64,000 bases of DNA from Thamnaconus septentrionalis (taxonomy: Eukaryota; Chordata; Actinopteri; Tetraodontiformes; Monacanthidae). Position numbers and translations under genes: made by a program. Every line of letters begins with the position of its first letter. The first letter of the stretch is position 1. Shown here piece after piece: positions 22,230-35,569 of the stretch. Below the pieces are notes generated by a model. The model searched no databases, was not told the DNA's origin, and was given only the letters and a program-made list of their open reading frames with translations. Location: assembly GCA_009823395.1 (NCBI GenBank), contig CM020505.1, forward strand, positions 3,469,129-3,533,128, in the 5' to 3' direction.

Positions 22230-24120
22230 TTTGTTGAACATTAGTATCTGTTCAAATGAGATAAAAAAATATAAAATGTGTTACTTGACATTATTAGATA
22301 AGGTTAGAAAAAGGTTTCAAGAGACTACATTTTATTTTCTTTCCCTGGTCTAAATAATTAATGTTGTAATAAATGATTAATTAAAACATTGTGACGGCAA
22401 CACATTCGAATTGAAGTGTGTGCGTGTGCGTGTGCGTGTGTGTGAGTGTGTGCGTGCAGGGCGGCTTTAATTCCACCAATCCATCAGTTTGATAAGTTCC
22501 TGAACAAGCAACATATTGCCCGGGACCAGAAAACTCGGCGGGAAATCAATTATCTCCGGCCGTTCTCACACACATGTGTGTATATGTATATGTATATGAC
22601 AGTGTGTGTTTGCTGACTGGATTTTGCAACAACCGCTCGTGGAAAAAAAACGTGTGCAGTGCACGAACAACATATGTGTCCACAGGTGTGTTGTGTGTTT
22701 GTGTGTGTGTGCCAGGACTGAATAGTCAGGCAGTCAAGTTGGGTTTTTTCAGTGTCTCTGCTCTTTTTAAAGATTCCAACCGGCAGCCACTGCGTCCATC
22801 TGATTTCCTCTATCATCACCCGGCACTTCCCTCAGCGACCCAACTCTCCGTCCACGCAGTGTCGGGATGTTTTACGGCCCCTGGTGCTGCAAGTGTGAAC
22901 GCTTCCCTCGCAAATAAGCGACCCAGCAAAGCCGTCGCCAAACAAATCTAATAAAGCCGTTCCCTCAGGCGCTGTGAGTTTATTTACAGGCTGCGACTGC
23001 AGCCCATCCAGGCCCAGATTGGCCCCGTTTGTCTCGTTAGTAACAGGCTCAGAGAACAGGCCCCTCCGCGCACGTGCGTGCGGATCAATAACCATCCTGG
23101 GCGCGCGGAGAGTGAAGGCCAAGGTTAGGGTCAGGGTGAGCCGGCCAGCGCTGGGAAATAAAGGGGCTGATGGATGAGAACGATCACGTGAAGGCTTAAA
23201 TTAAAGAAATTAAACGGGCGGAGGGGATCGCGAAGGTAAAGAAGACAGTCGCGACGTGTATTTGCTTTGGATTGTCTCGTATTTCACAAGTTTATGTCCT
23301 TTCTTACTCTTGGGATTTTGGCCACACGGTCCAAAGGTTCAGACATCCAGTGAGGTTTATTTTCATTTTTTCTTTTTTGAAATCTTCATTACTGAAAATG
23401 TTCTCTCATAATTGCTTCATTTTAGGGATTTTATTTTAGGGACGGACACACGCACACACACACACACACACACATATAGAAATATACATATATCTATACA
23501 CACATTGTGTGCTCACACAGTCTTATTGTCATAATAATGGATTCTGTGTTGTTGGCTTCGAGGTCAAGAGGTCAACATAAGCTTCTTAATGGACTGTGAA
23601 ATAACCCTAACTGCATTAACCTCCCAGATCTCACATCTCATGCACACAAACACACACACACACACACACACGTGCATTCTCATTTATGTAAGTGTATACA
23701 TGAAGAGACACACGCATGCATGCACACATAGTCCCCCCCCCTCCGCACACACACACATACACGCACGCACACACACACACATCAGCACCAAAAAGCTGCG
23801 ATGCGATTGGATTGGCCTTTAATTGGAGAGGCGATGGCAGGCTGAGGAAGATCTTTCAATCAGACGGAGTGACGGCACGAGGGGACGGCGAGGAGCGGCC
23901 GGGACGGAAGTGCTGCTGCGACGGAAAACAAATGAGCAGGCCTAAAATAAGGACACCGCTCCGTCACACGGACACACACACACACACACACACACTCTCT
24001 GTGGCTTACATTAAGATAATATGCTGTGTGAATACAGCGTTGCCTTTTAGTGTGTATTAGAATGTGTGTGAAGACGATGAAAGGCGCCGCAGGCTGAGTT
24101 TGACCTCGGCCCAGTGTCAT
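22230..24120. other. No gene seen; unique DNA with scattered CA/TG runs
   Basis: CA/TG runs at 22,420-22,455, 23,450-23,474, 23,650-23,672, 23,740-23,782 and 23,970-23,996. A CpG-richer patch lies at 23,000-23,170. Confidence 0.5.
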
Positions 24121-24147
24121 TCTCCATATGCTTTCCCATAATGCAAT

Positions 24148-24183
24148 TATCTATCTATCTATCTATCTATCTACCTATCTATA

Positions 24184-24214
<31 letters not shown>

Positions 24215-24228
24215 TTATCTATCTGTCT
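24148..24228. repeat. (ATCT)n tetranucleotide array
   Basis: About 20 units with a few substitutions (ACCT, ATAT, GTCT). Confidence 0.95.
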
Positions 24229-24294
24229 GTATATTTATTTGAGTATCTTTAACATGCTAAAAATCTCCCTCCCTTCTTCTCTCCTCTCTTCTTC

Positions 24295-24326
<32 letters not shown>

Positions 24327-24339
24327 TCCTCCTCCTGGT

Positions 24340-24620
24340 GCCAGCAGAGGGGCTGGCAGTGGATTTTGGGGAGGGGGCTCCAGCTCGGCGTCTTAAATCA
24401 GTCTTAATTTTTGCTCTCCGCCATTAAAGAGCCGCCATTAAGCTCCTCTCTCCGCGCCTCATTTCCTCCTGCCTCTTGTTTCACTTTTTCAATTTGTGTG
24501 AGAGGGGGAGTTCACTCCTCATAAAATTTCACTTTGGCCAGCCTATCATTTGCATCTGAGCCAATAAATAGCAATTAGCATTAACAATTAAACCAGCCAG
24601 TGGAACCGCAGGCAGCTCCC
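24340..24620. promoter_or_regulatory. Candidate conserved non-coding element
   Basis: Contains cttaaatcagtcttaatttt, ccgccattaaagagccgcca, ttaagctcc, cctcataaaatttcac, and caataaatagcaattagcat followed by taacaattaaacc. Dense homeobox- and Cdx-like cores in a repeat-free block directly after an (ATCT)n array. Confidence 0.35.
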
Positions 24621-25200
24621 TGAGATGGCCTGATGGATGGGGAATGTGGAAGGGAAGGAAGGGAGGTAGCATTCGGCATTTGCATGTGTGCACACGTGTG
24701 TGTGTGTGTGTGTGTGTGTTCATACTTAGTCCATAAACTCTCATTTTTCCGCCCAAGGCTAATTTACCGACTGTCTCAGTAGCTCTAATCACAACAACAA
24801 CATGTGCGAGTGAACAGGAGTGCCAGCGTTGCCACACCACGCTGATGCACAAGTTGTTAATTAAATGCAGCCAAAAATAATATCATTTTCAGCTTTCACT
24901 TTCATTTTTTTTTTTTAAAAGAAAGTGGGTGTTTCGGCACTGCAAACGGTTTCGGAAACAATTTACAGGAATAAAACCATGATTTCCTGATGGTTTTACA
25001 TGATGCTTTTGCAGAGATTGGACATCATAATTCTGACAGACTTGAATTACTGCTGCAATGTGAGAATGTAAAACGCACCAGTCCCCAACCCTCCGTCTTA
25101 GAAGTAGCAGATGGTGGATCACTTAATGCTACTTTATTTTTATCTGCGTGATGTATGAATGTATAGCATCTAAGTCCGGCACCCGCAGCAAGGCTCTCTT

Positions 25201-25210
<10 letters not shown>

Positions 25211-25240
<30 letters not shown>
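25211..25240. repeat. (CT)n microsatellite
   Basis: About 15 units; another TG run lies at 25,454-25,481. Confidence 0.93.
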
Positions 25241-25242
<2 letters not shown>

Positions 25243-25264
25243 CATCCCCTCTTCCCCCCGGCGA

Positions 25265-25380
25265 GCGGCTCGGCTGCGTGCCGCCGCTGAGAATATTGTT
25301 GGTGGCTGGTGACGATCAGTCCATCTCCATACATTAATCACCACCAATAGAAAGCCCTGACACAGCAGCTACAGCGGTGC
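25265..25380. promoter_or_regulatory. Candidate conserved non-coding element (short)
   Basis: gagaatattgttggtggctg, atcagtccatctccatacat, taatcaccaccaatagaaag: low-repeat, CCAAT-like and TAAT cores between CT and TG arrays. Confidence 0.25.
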
Positions 25381-26640
25381 CACTGCCCTGCCTAACAAAG
25401 CATAGACAAGGACACACAGCGCCAACAGCACAAAGACAGAGAAGAGGGAAAGGATGTGTGTGTGTGTGTGTGTGTGTGTGTGGGGTTGGGGTGGTGAGGT
25501 GGAGGGTGGCGGCGGGTGTGGCTGCGGAGAAAAAAAGAAGTGGAGGAATGTGAAAATATGGAAATGTAAAAAGAAAACAGTGGTGCTTTATGTTTCCGTC
25601 TCCGTCGTAACCTTTGTCTTCTTGTCTCTCTTCCCGCGTCGCTCTTTTCCTCTTGTTCTGCCGCTTTTTATTGTTATTACCACGGCGGCGCCATTAGAGA
25701 GCTCTACGTTCTTCTCCACTGGAGCAATAAATGAAGAGGGCCTCACACCCTCCACCCCGCATCCTCCTCTCCTCTCCTCTCCTATCCCTTCTTCAGGTGC
25801 TCCAGCTCGCCGGCCTCCCTCCCTCCCTCCTCTCTCTCTCTCTCTCTCTCCCTCTCTCTCTCACTGCCTCCTTTTTCATTTGTCTCCCCGTCCGTCCGTC
25901 CACCTGTCTCCACGCTCTCCATGTTCAGTTTGTCCAGTGTTGAACATGAAGTCATCCTGTTGGATTTTTCTGTGTGTACTTTAAAATGCGCTCTCTTTTC
26001 TTTCCATCCTTTTCCCTTTTTTACCACCGACCAACACACATGCACACACACACACACACGCACACGCACGCAGGATGTAGTTCATGTGAGCAGCAGATGT
26101 TGCAGCCATGACAAATCACCCTCCGTGATTAAATGCCGGTTTGTGCGCAGCACAACTGACACACTTTAGACCATTAATTACTGCTCCCGAACGCACAAAC
26201 ACGGCAGCCGCACGTCAGCTGAGGGCTCATTACATCACACTTTCTTGGTGTCATCCTCCAGTCGCGCTCCGACACTGCTTCGCTCACTGGTCCTGGCTCT
26301 TACAAAAATGAGACAACCTTCCTTAATGGAATCTTTCCACGGAATCAAGTCAGCGTGTGTCCACCTGCCTTTTTGTTTCTCCCTCTTCTTATTACAGCAA
26401 ATTCTTTTTTTTCCCCAAAAAACCTCTCATTAAAAAAACAAGGTATCTTGTTTAAAAAAAAAATTAAAAGTAAAAAGATTACCAGGTGTGTACATTTTTA
26501 TGTATTTCAATTTAATTTATTTTAATGAAAAAATTGTATCAATTATTTTTGAATAATCAATAGTGAAGTGTTAAAAAATAAGAAATAATGTTTTCAACAA
26601 AATAAAAACTAAATAAATAAACACGTTTGTACATCTAGAT

Positions 26641-26960
26641 CAGCGGTGGGCAAACTTTTTGACTGTGGGCCACAATGTGTTCTTTCTACAATTTGACCGA
26701 GGGGCCAGAGCAGGAGCGGATGGATGGAGTGTTTTGGTGACCCACCTCATAAGAGAAAAAATATATAATATTTCATGTACATCATGTAGAAAATGTGCTT
26801 TAATGTCAATTGAAAATGAACAAGATCATTTTTAAATGATCAATTTAAACGATCAAAATATCCTCACGATATTTAGCTCTTTATTGAAATGACTCTTAAA
26901 ACACTTGCCTATGCCTGAAGATACTTCAGGTAGTATTTAGTTTTTGCCAATTTAGACGGA
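26641..26960 (+). mobile_element. Partial copy (B) of the 'gggcaaa' TIR family
   Basis: Starts with CAGCGGTGGGCAAACTTTTT, a typical hAT-like terminus of vertebrates, then GGGGCCAGAGCAGGAGC and the same internal order as copies A and C. The far terminus is missing or too diverged; similarity fades after about 26,920. Confidence 0.65.
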
Positions 26961-26969
26961 AGCAATGCC

Positions 26970-28590
26970 TGAGAAAAATGTTCCTAAAGTTAAACAAAAA
27001 AAACTTGTACCAGACCAACTTTATGAAGGCCGGAAATAAGTGCAGAAATGGCTGAGACAAGGAAAACTCATCTCAAAAGTTCACAGTAAAAAGTGGGAGA
27101 CCACTTTGAAGCTCTCTGAAGCTGACAGCGACAGAGATTCACACAGGGACGCTGGAGTCAGCTGCCCTATCAAGTAGACCTGGTGCTACGAGACCAGACG
27201 CAGACACAGACAGAGACATTATTTAAAGAGGAAAAAAAAAAACAAGGGCAGAGATGTAAAGTGAGTAAAGGAACATGGAGTTGTAATGGGCGGGACCTGG
27301 TAGAGGGATGACATGTGGGAGGAGGTTCCAGCCAAAACCGCACGACAGCCAGTGTCACACAAGGAGAGCGTCGGGGTGGCGGCAGAGGTGACGGGGAGGA
27401 GACGACTGGAAGGGACCATTAAAAACCAGGCTGAAGGACGTCGGCAAACCCGCTAAGATACACAATTTGTATTCATGATACAGAGGGACGCTTCTCACCT
27501 CTGAAGGACGACACTGATATTGTTTTTGTATTTAAAAGGTTGTAATACTGGACCAAAACTCAGCCGCTGGCTGCCAAGATTTGTGTCGAGACACACAAAA
27601 TCCTAAATGTTCAAGTACAGAGTGGACACCCAGTCCTCCCATCAAGGCAACGGTTTAGTTCACAATAAATATAAAAGCTGCACAGCATTTAATTTGAAGT
27701 CAGATGAAAAAGAAAGTGTGGATTTGTTGCACCTCATCTCTCAGTCTCGCTTCAAATCTGTTGTAGACTTAGACGCGCAAAGATTTATTAGCTAAAACAA
27801 TAAAAAAACACAAAGGCATTCATACATCCATGCCTTCATACACAGACAATGTGACAGTATTCATGGTATTTATAATTGATACTAACAGCAACTGCAAGAA
27901 CATGCAAAGGAGAGATGAATAAGAAACATTTCACATTAAAATCATGAAGTCGGCATCCTAAAAAAACAATGTGTTTCTATTTTCTATTTCCTTTCATCTT
28001 ATTTTACATCCACAGGAGGAAAACTGAGGTTGTCTAAAGTAACGGCAGATTGGAAACATATCCAAAGTTGAAGTGAGTTGCAAAACTCAGGAGGTGATGG
28101 CAGGCGTTGTGAAGGGAAAACAACGACAGAGATCCCAAAAAACAACAACCAACTATTAAAATGTCCCTCCAGTAAAAGTCACAGTTAATGCAAAAATCTC
28201 CCGCACGTGTTGGCAAGCGCCTTATGAAAACAGATTCGCCTCCCAGCCAAAGTGAAAATAGAAGAGGGCAGCGGAGGGCAGCCGCTACCTGCTGCTGGAG
28301 ACAGCGACAACGTGCTAACGCTTTACTGACACATCGGGCAGACAAACAGGAAGGGGGGGGGAGCGGGTGGAGGTCAATGAGAAGAGTCGCAAAGGCAAGA
28401 GGGGAGTCGCACTCACACGCGCGGAACTGTGTCTTTACAATGCGTCCGACTTGTGTGCTTGATCACTCTACAGGTATCTGACTCCCGACGCTGCGCCACT
28501 CAGTTATTTTGGGTTCCCTATAGGAAGCGCTCCTTCTCAGCTGACGTCCCGGAGACATGGATTCATTACTGAGCCTGACGCCACCAAGAT
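26970..28590. other. No gene seen; AT-rich unique DNA
   Basis: Frames at 28,034 (-) and 28,188 (+) overlap each other and have no splice context. Confidence 0.5.
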
Positions 28591-28652
28591 GCCGTGTGTG
28601 TGTGTGTGTGTGTGTGTGCCTGTGTGTGTGTGTGCCTGAGTGTGTGTGTGTG
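28590..28652. repeat. Interrupted (TG)n array
   Basis: Three TG runs separated by CC and CCTGA. Confidence 0.92.
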
Positions 28653-28947
28653 TGCTCGTGCAATCAGGTGCTTGGGGATTTGTTGGAGGTGCAATTCAAA
28701 GCCATCTGCACTCTTTTCTTTAGCTAAACTGCCTTGTTTTTTTTAAAGTTTTTATATTGTCCATCTTTATTGGCTTCAGCGTTCCTCTCGTGTGTGAGGC
28801 AGTTTTGGTCAGAGGGGTATTTTTTATAATCAAATCTCCTAGACGGAAACATTTGTGAGGGAATTCCCTGTAATTCCAAATCATTACAGTTAAATAGCTA
28901 TGCTTGCAAGAGGTTAGATTAGAAATTCATTATTCTTCTCTATTCTT

Positions 28948-28950
<3 letters not shown>

Positions 28951-28989
<39 letters not shown>

Positions 28990-29002
28990 GTTATTATTAT
29001 TA
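28951..29002. repeat. (ATT)n trinucleotide array
   Basis: About 17 units, one interruption. Confidence 0.95.
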
Positions 29003-29081
29003 GTACAGCAACAGCTGTAGTGATGGAGAGACATGTTTAACTTGTATATTTGATTAAAATGACAATATCAATATAATAATA

Positions 29082-29152
29082 TTCCATTCATCCATTCATC
29101 TATCTATCCATTTTCAATGCTCACTTCTTCCTGAGCTCAGGGTCACGGTTAT
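29082..29152 (+). mobile_element. Short fragment of a dispersed fish repeat
   Basis: CCATTCATCCATTCATCTAT followed by 'ccattttcaatgctcacttcttcctgagctcagggtcacgg' resembles the very common fish repeat 'ccatccatccattttcta...cctcattagggtcacggg'. Only about 70 bp survive. Confidence 0.4.
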
Positions 29153-30269
29153 AGTAATATTATAATATAATAATATAATATACAGCAATAATGAAGAATT
29201 TAGAAATTTAGAGCTTCTAGAGTTTTTATATAAAAATAATGAATTCACTAAAGGACTTGAGAAAATCCTGACAGAAAGGCATTAAACTAAAAAGAAAAGA
29301 AAACTTTTTATATTCAGCGAAAATCAGAAGGGTGAGTGCGTGCGATGCTCCGTTTGAGCCGTCGCGCGGCCCCGTGTTGGACCCCCAGCCGCAGCTTTGA
29401 TTTTGGTCCCAGGCCCCGACGCGGAATGTCTCTTCCAAAACCCCCTTCCATCTAACCTTCGCGTCTGTCTGGCAGCTCTCTCTTCCGTCTCCGTCTCGTC
29501 CCTCCTTCCTCCCCGCCTCTCCCTCCCTCGCTCCATCTCTCCAGCGTCCTCCCTCTCTTCCCTCCTCCCCTCCCTCCTCCTCCTCCCCTCCCTCCCTCGG
29601 TGTCCCCGGTGAGAGCAGCTAAAATTAAGTGGTGCCACTTCTCAATGACACTTTAATGATAGCACCGCTGCTCCGCGCACACACAGAGACCAGAGAGGTA
29701 TGAGCATCTGCTAAAGATAGGCCCCTCAGATGCAAACACACCGCGCACGCACGCACACACACACACACACGTCCAAACGAGTGAGCCTCCCTTTGTCTCG
29801 CCTGCCACGGGGACGGTGGGGGACGGGTGGAGTCTAATTAAGAGCATCCGTGGGGATAGGTTTGCTTATGCGCACGTGCCCGCGAGTGTGTACGTGTGTG
29901 TCACTCCGGCTCGGCGTCACCGCCACCTGACTGCCGCAGCCGTTGTGGCAGGAGCAAGACGCTGTTGCTGTGAGTTTAGTGGAGACATCAAGAGGAGGCG
30001 GAGCATCAGACGGGGTGAGAAGTCAAGCTTCGAGCGTCTGTCCCGCCAGGTTTTTTTTGTTTTTTGACAGTGTAAGCCAAAAGCTCTTTCATTATTAGTA
30101 TTATTATTTTTTGCAAGAGTCTTCCCATAGAGTTGCAGCATCCAAAATCCCCCATTAGTTACTTATACAGTTGTATACATTAGTTTGTAGGATGTAGGAA
30201 ATCTGCATGGTTTTTAAAGAAAATTGGTAGTTGGGAAAAAAAAAATTGTTTTATCACTGGGAAGACTTT

Positions 30270-30556
30270 TTTTGTTTTGTTTTGTTGTTGAGTCCTCTTT
30301 GAGATGTAGTCTAACTTTATCTGAACTCAATGGCAACTATTGCACTAATTCAGTCTCGAAAACCTTGCTTATCCCTGCCTCTGCACAATTGACTGTCTTT
30401 GCACATCCGCTCTTGTTGTTTGTATTTGGATTAGCTTAAATGTTTATTGTAATTCCTGTAATTACTGTATAGTTTATTTTTTTTATTGTTTTTAGTGCTA
30501 CAACAGTCTAGTTTCCCAATTTGGGATCAATAAAGTACATCCATTCTATTCTGTCT
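30270..30556 (+). mobile_element. LINE-like 3' end with tandem tail
   Basis: Ends TTTGGGATCAATAAAGTACA followed by a short 'ccattctattctgtct' tail, a pattern typical of the 3'UTR of fish non-LTR retrotransposons (CR1/L2/Rex type, by recollection). No reverse transcriptase frame remains upstream. Confidence 0.45.
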
Positions 30557-30559
30557 ATA

Positions 30560-33180
30560 GTTGGGCCTGTGTGTGTGTGTGTGTGCCTGCATGAGTTTCA
30601 CTGTATGCACGTGCGTGCACGTAAAGGCCTAAATCTTAAAGGACACCACACCTCAGTTCATGTGTGTGTGCAAAAGCCCCAACTGTCAACACAAACACTG
30701 CTGTTAAAGGGCCGCAGCCACAGTGTGCAGCTGGCAGTGTCACGTGACCACCTGTCTTTTGGCAACTGATGTTATCGACCTCAGCGTTGCAGTTAGGCTA
30801 TTGATGCTGTAAGTGTAGTAGTGAGCTAATTGATCATCTGCTTGTTTAACGCTAACATCGCGGAAAACATGGTGGAACTCCACCATGGAGAGGCTCCAGT
30901 GGCAACTGTGCTCTCTTACACACACACACACATACATAGAACTAAACAATCAACCTTCTATTGCAGCCAAGAGTGGTACTGTAACTTTGACCTACGTCAG
31001 CAAACCAATTATGAATATATTATTAATTAATATATTATCAATGTCAATGGCTCAAAGTGTCATGGTTGCAACAGTTGCTTCGCTGTCTCCTGTCCTGCAT
31101 CTGTCAACTCTCTGATCCGCACCTGACCCGGCCTTTGCAATCAAGCACACCTGCTCTTCATCAGCGCCACTCTGCTGCTCTGCTTCTCACACTGTCCCAC
31201 CGTTTTATTCCCTCTGTTTTGTTCTTTTTTTTTTTTTTTTAATTTTGCAATCGGCTCTGTGTGAAGTGAGAGTGAGAGCGAGAAGAAGTACAGAATGTCA
31301 CCGCTCAGCCCGGGGAGAGGGGGGAGCATATGGCAGAGCTGCAAGGAGAAAAAGAAATGCAGTTATCAAACGCTCAGCATCCAATTTACTTCTGTTCTCT
31401 TTCATCAGGTCTGCTCTGCATTCACATCCACGCAGATTACCTGTGTGTGTGTGTGTGTGTGTGCGTGTGTGTGTAAGATGGGAAATTAAAATTAAACTTC
31501 TGCAGGCAGGGCTTTTTTCCCCCCTACTTTATACTCTCCAACCCTCAAACGCGGCCCGGCAATCTCAACCAAAGCTTTGTGTCCCCAAAGTTGTGACATT
31601 GAGAGCTCTGGAACGTTTCACGCCTCCAGTGATTTTTTTTTTCTTTCTTTTTTTTTTTGGTCTTCTTCCTCACTCCTAACTACATTTTGATGGTTTTCCT
31701 GGAAATTGGAGCTTGCTCAGTTTAAGCTGGCAAAAAAACAAACCTCTTCACATGACAGCTGAACGATGTATTCTTACAGGCGTCATTTGCCTCGTGGAAC
31801 TTGGACGTCGATGGGAAATTCGCCGGTGTGTTTCAAAATTCTGGGGTGACTGGAGAGACGTTGCAGTTACCTTACAATGTTACAATATTGAGTTACGTGC
31901 TCCAGCTCAAGACCACTAGTGTTGTGTAAGCTCCTTCCTGGCCTTTTTATCCACACCTTGCAGTCCCACTGGGCCAGAGAAATATGTAGGTTGACCCAGC
32001 AAAGTTTTGTGTTGTGTGAGGAGGGCCGGTAAAAGAGAACCAGCAAAGCTTTTTTTTTTTTTTTTTTTGCTGCTTGTTTTGTTTTGTGTTTTTATTTTTA
32101 AGGCCATCTGCTCTGAAAGCTCAAACGTGAGTGCGTGCGCTGAAGTCATGCACTGCGCTTTGTGAGCGGAGCACAGGGCAAAGTGAAGCAAAGTGTAAGT
32201 AGGCCACAGTTTGAACTCTCCAAGTTCCTCCCTGAGAGGGGGGCACGAGATCACGCCAACTATTATAAATCGAGCTGGGTTGCAAACTGCATTGCGGTGT
32301 GTGTGTGTGCGCGCGCAAGCTAAACATGTTTGTGTGTGACTGGCCGCGTCCTGAAAAAGTATATAGAGGGTGAAAAAGCTCCGCTGGAAGTGCTCTGTTA
32401 AATAAAACTTCACCAGGTGATTGACAAGCCGATGACAAGCTCATGACTCACCTCACACCTGCCGTCATTTGCATGCAGTCTGTGTCTACTTTAGGTGATT
32501 GGCAGCGGAAAACACAATAACTTAGAAGAGTCACGTGTCATTCTTCTGACACACTTCCTCTTACCATACCTGGGTTGCGTGTGATTTATTGCGACATGAC
32601 TTCATGATACGCTGGATGCAGCAGTAATCAGGAGGTGTGAGTCGACACGCAGGGTGACGCAACCGTCTGGGATTTGGAGGGATGTTTACACAGCTAATGA
32701 AATGGAATGGAATGTATTACAATACGGTTCCCAATACGAGCCATATTAAAGCCGATGTCCTGTTTTTATTTAAGCGTTCAATATAATGAATAATTAACTT
32801 TGCCAATGTGATGTCATACACGGGCAACTCCTCGCTCGGTGACTTCACCCTGAGACTGTTTTTCCAACCTCAGTGGCACTTTTTCGGTTTCAGTGTTAAA
32901 AGCGTTTTTTTATGGACAGCTCAATATGTTTTCCAGAGATCTACGACAAGGTTTTGGGGGTGTGGCTCCCGGTTTCGCACGATAGATATAATATGGGACC
33001 TTTTAAGCATTCACATACTAGAGCGAGATGAACACAGCAGTGTTGTAGTTGTGGTTTCTTATGGTGTAATTGCCTTGTTGGATATTCATGCCTGGATTCT
33101 AAGAAGCCTTCAGCCAAGTTTTAAAAAAAAATTATAATTAGTTGCTGTGGAAATAAAACTGACAACGCTCTATAAATTGC
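30560..33180. other. No gene seen
   Basis: Unique DNA with short TG runs (30,570-30,584, 31,442-31,472, 32,298-32,316) and poly-T tracts at 31,224 and 32,050. The 165-codon minus-strand frame at 31,916-32,413 crosses a poly-T tract and a TG run and is judged spurious. Confidence 0.5.
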
Positions 33181-33199
33181 ATTTTTTTTCCCCCCCGTC

Positions 33200-33470
33200 T
33201 CCAACTTGCTGATAGACCATTTAAGGGCCACTGATCAATTAAAGTCCTTTTGTAGCCTCCCCTGCACCCACACGCGCAAACACACTCATCCCTTTAATGA
33301 GCGGACGGCTAATTAAGACTCAAAAAAGCGAGGGAGTCACTTCTTTTGTGATTGATAGCGCCCATCGCCATCTCTCCCTGCTATTTTGCATTTTAATGTT
33401 CATTAATAAACTTTTATTGTTTTGTTAATTATAATACCACCATCCCCCGCTGAGATAATAAGTGCTATTT
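33200..33470. promoter_or_regulatory. Candidate conserved non-coding element
   Basis: gatagaccatttaagggcca, ctgatcaattaaagtcc, cctttaatgagcggacggct, aattaagactc, gtgattgatagcgcccatcg, ttttaatgttcattaataaa and ttgttaattataat. Repeat-free and homeodomain-core rich, with a Pbx/Meis-like tgattgat. Texture only. Confidence 0.35.
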
Positions 33471-33983
33471 CTTCAGAAAGATTTTCTGCTACGCGAAGTG
33501 GGACGACGGACAAATTGGCAGGACGGAGAGGGGACAGAGTGGGCAAAATAGGAAATATTATGATGAGATGATGATGTTTAACAATCTGAAGCTGAAGGAC
33601 TCCCCCTTTTTCGACCCCATGAACAGTTCCTACATAAATAACTCTTGGAACTTTTATCAGAGGATGAAGTGTTTTGCGGCGGAGAATCCATCGAACCCCC
33701 AAACCCATCTTGACGCTCTGTGCTCGTTCTTATTTCAATGAACTGACAAACGGGGTGCGGGCGTGCGTCACTGCTTCCTGTTACAATGAGGAATTTCCTG
33801 GCAAAATTGTGCGGCAGACAGCCAAAGCATCAGATAGCTCAAACGTTTCCTGGTAGCCAGAAATGGCTGATTTAATCAAAGCCCTTGAAATGGTTCCACC
33901 TCTGCTGATAGACAGTTTTTCAGCAGCAGAGATTTTTTTTTTTTTTTGCTTTTGGTTTAACATAAGTCCTGAAAATTAATATA

Positions 33984-33985
<2 letters not shown>

Positions 33986-34025
<40 letters not shown>

Positions 34026-34041
34026 TGTGTCTGTGTGTGTG
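33986..34041. repeat. (GT)n microsatellite
   Basis: About 20 perfect units then GTGTCT variants. Confidence 0.95.
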
Positions 34042-34049
34042 CAAGGAGT

Positions 34050-35500
34050 CTACAGCGGGACAGTAGAGGAGAATGCTGCACTGTCTACCTGATGGTGTGA
34101 TTTTAAGTGCAGCTTTTCTTGTGTCGTCTTGCATTTATGAGCTTATATAAATGTATGTCCTCAACGAGTGTGCGCACGTGCGCGTGCACGAGCACCCCTC
34201 TGGTCACTTAAAAAGGTGCGTGCATGTATGCCGTGGCCCTCGGGGTCCTCGGCTGGGGACACGCATGATGGATCGTGGAGGCCGGTTGATAGCGCCATTA
34301 CTCACTGACACACCCACACCCACACACACAGACACACACACACACATATGCACACACTGGTCCACACTGGCCTGACACCTGTTCCCCGTGGGGGTGTGTC
34401 CTCCCCTGAGGCCGCCGCCCCAGAGAGGGACGCAAAACCCCAAATTGTTCTGCGCGGCACCAACTCTGAGTGGAGTTTGAGAGGAAGGTAAAAACTTTGC
34501 AGGACGTTTTTTCCCTCTGCTGTTTCCACCTCAGTTTCTTGTCTCTCGCTCGTCGCTTGATCTTTTTCCCTAAACGCGGCGCTAACTTCTGGATCACGGA
34601 AACGTGACCTGACGTATGTCGTCAGTTTTGGAAACAGCTGTCATTTTCTGCTCTGCCCTCTTTCCTCGCAAATGAGTATTTAACTGAGCGCGCCGCAAGC
34701 GCATGTGGCTGCGCTGTTATTTTCGTAACAACGAAGATCTCAAAATAGTCATGTGTTGGTTATAAAAGAACACAATGAACCTCATTCAGTTATAAGGCTG
34801 CGCTGTTGGGATGACACTCCGGCATTCACAGGAAATCATTTTAGCCGTACAGACGGTTACGAGAATACGAGAATGATATTGTTTGGATTAAAAGCTTTAA
34901 CAGACAGTAATCTCCAAAATCTTGATGTTTTTTTTTTTGTCAACACTTCACAACCAAATCAAGCAGTTTGACTGAGACTGGACTGTCCCTCGGACAATTA
35001 ATGCATGTTGGGGTCAAAACACTTACTACCACTGGACTGTGACTTATCCTGTTTAAGATTTAAATAATTGATAGATTCCAGCAGTGGTTCGTTAAACCCC
35101 ACAAGTCTATTGTTTCTTGATTTTTGTTATGCTCCTTAAACTATGCATAGCAAATAAGAGATAAATGCTAAAATGTTATAAGAGAGAGATCATGTTGTGA
35201 TGAATTTTGTTCTCTTTCTTTAAATAATTTAAGGGCCAAGTAAAATGTCGGGTTTTAATACTTATGTAGTACAGGTAAAAGTGTTCATAAATAGATAAAT
35301 ATAAAAAGTAAAGGGGGTTAAAATGTTGAAATGTATGCTTTTCATTGTGCGGTAAAGTCATGTATAACTTCATTGGTTAAAAATAATAATAATAATAAAT
35401 GTTAAAATTGCCAATGTCTTCTTTAATTTTTTTAATGTGGTGAAAGTATGTTTATGTTAAAATGGTATCTTTCTGGGGGGGATGTTAACAAAAAAAAGGG
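34050..35500. other. No gene seen
   Basis: CA run at 34,320-34,347; otherwise unique AT-rich sequence. Confidence 0.5.
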
Positions 35501-35503
35501 AGA

Positions 35504-35568
35504 GAAGAAGAAGAAGAAGAAGAAGAAGAAGAAGAAGAAGAAGAAGAAGAAGAAGAAGAAGAAGAAGA
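35504..35568. repeat. (GAA)21 trinucleotide array
   Basis: 65 bp of perfect GAA/AAG; purine-only strand, triplex-prone class. Confidence 0.97.
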
Positions 35569-35569
35569 C

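Noticed and set aside
24128..24427. 99-codon YLSIYLSI frame
   Set aside because: Translation of an (ATCT)n array followed by C/T-rich DNA.
31916..32413. 165-codon minus-strand frame
   Set aside because: Crosses a poly-T tract and a TG run, and overlaps a 107-codon frame in another phase; no motifs.
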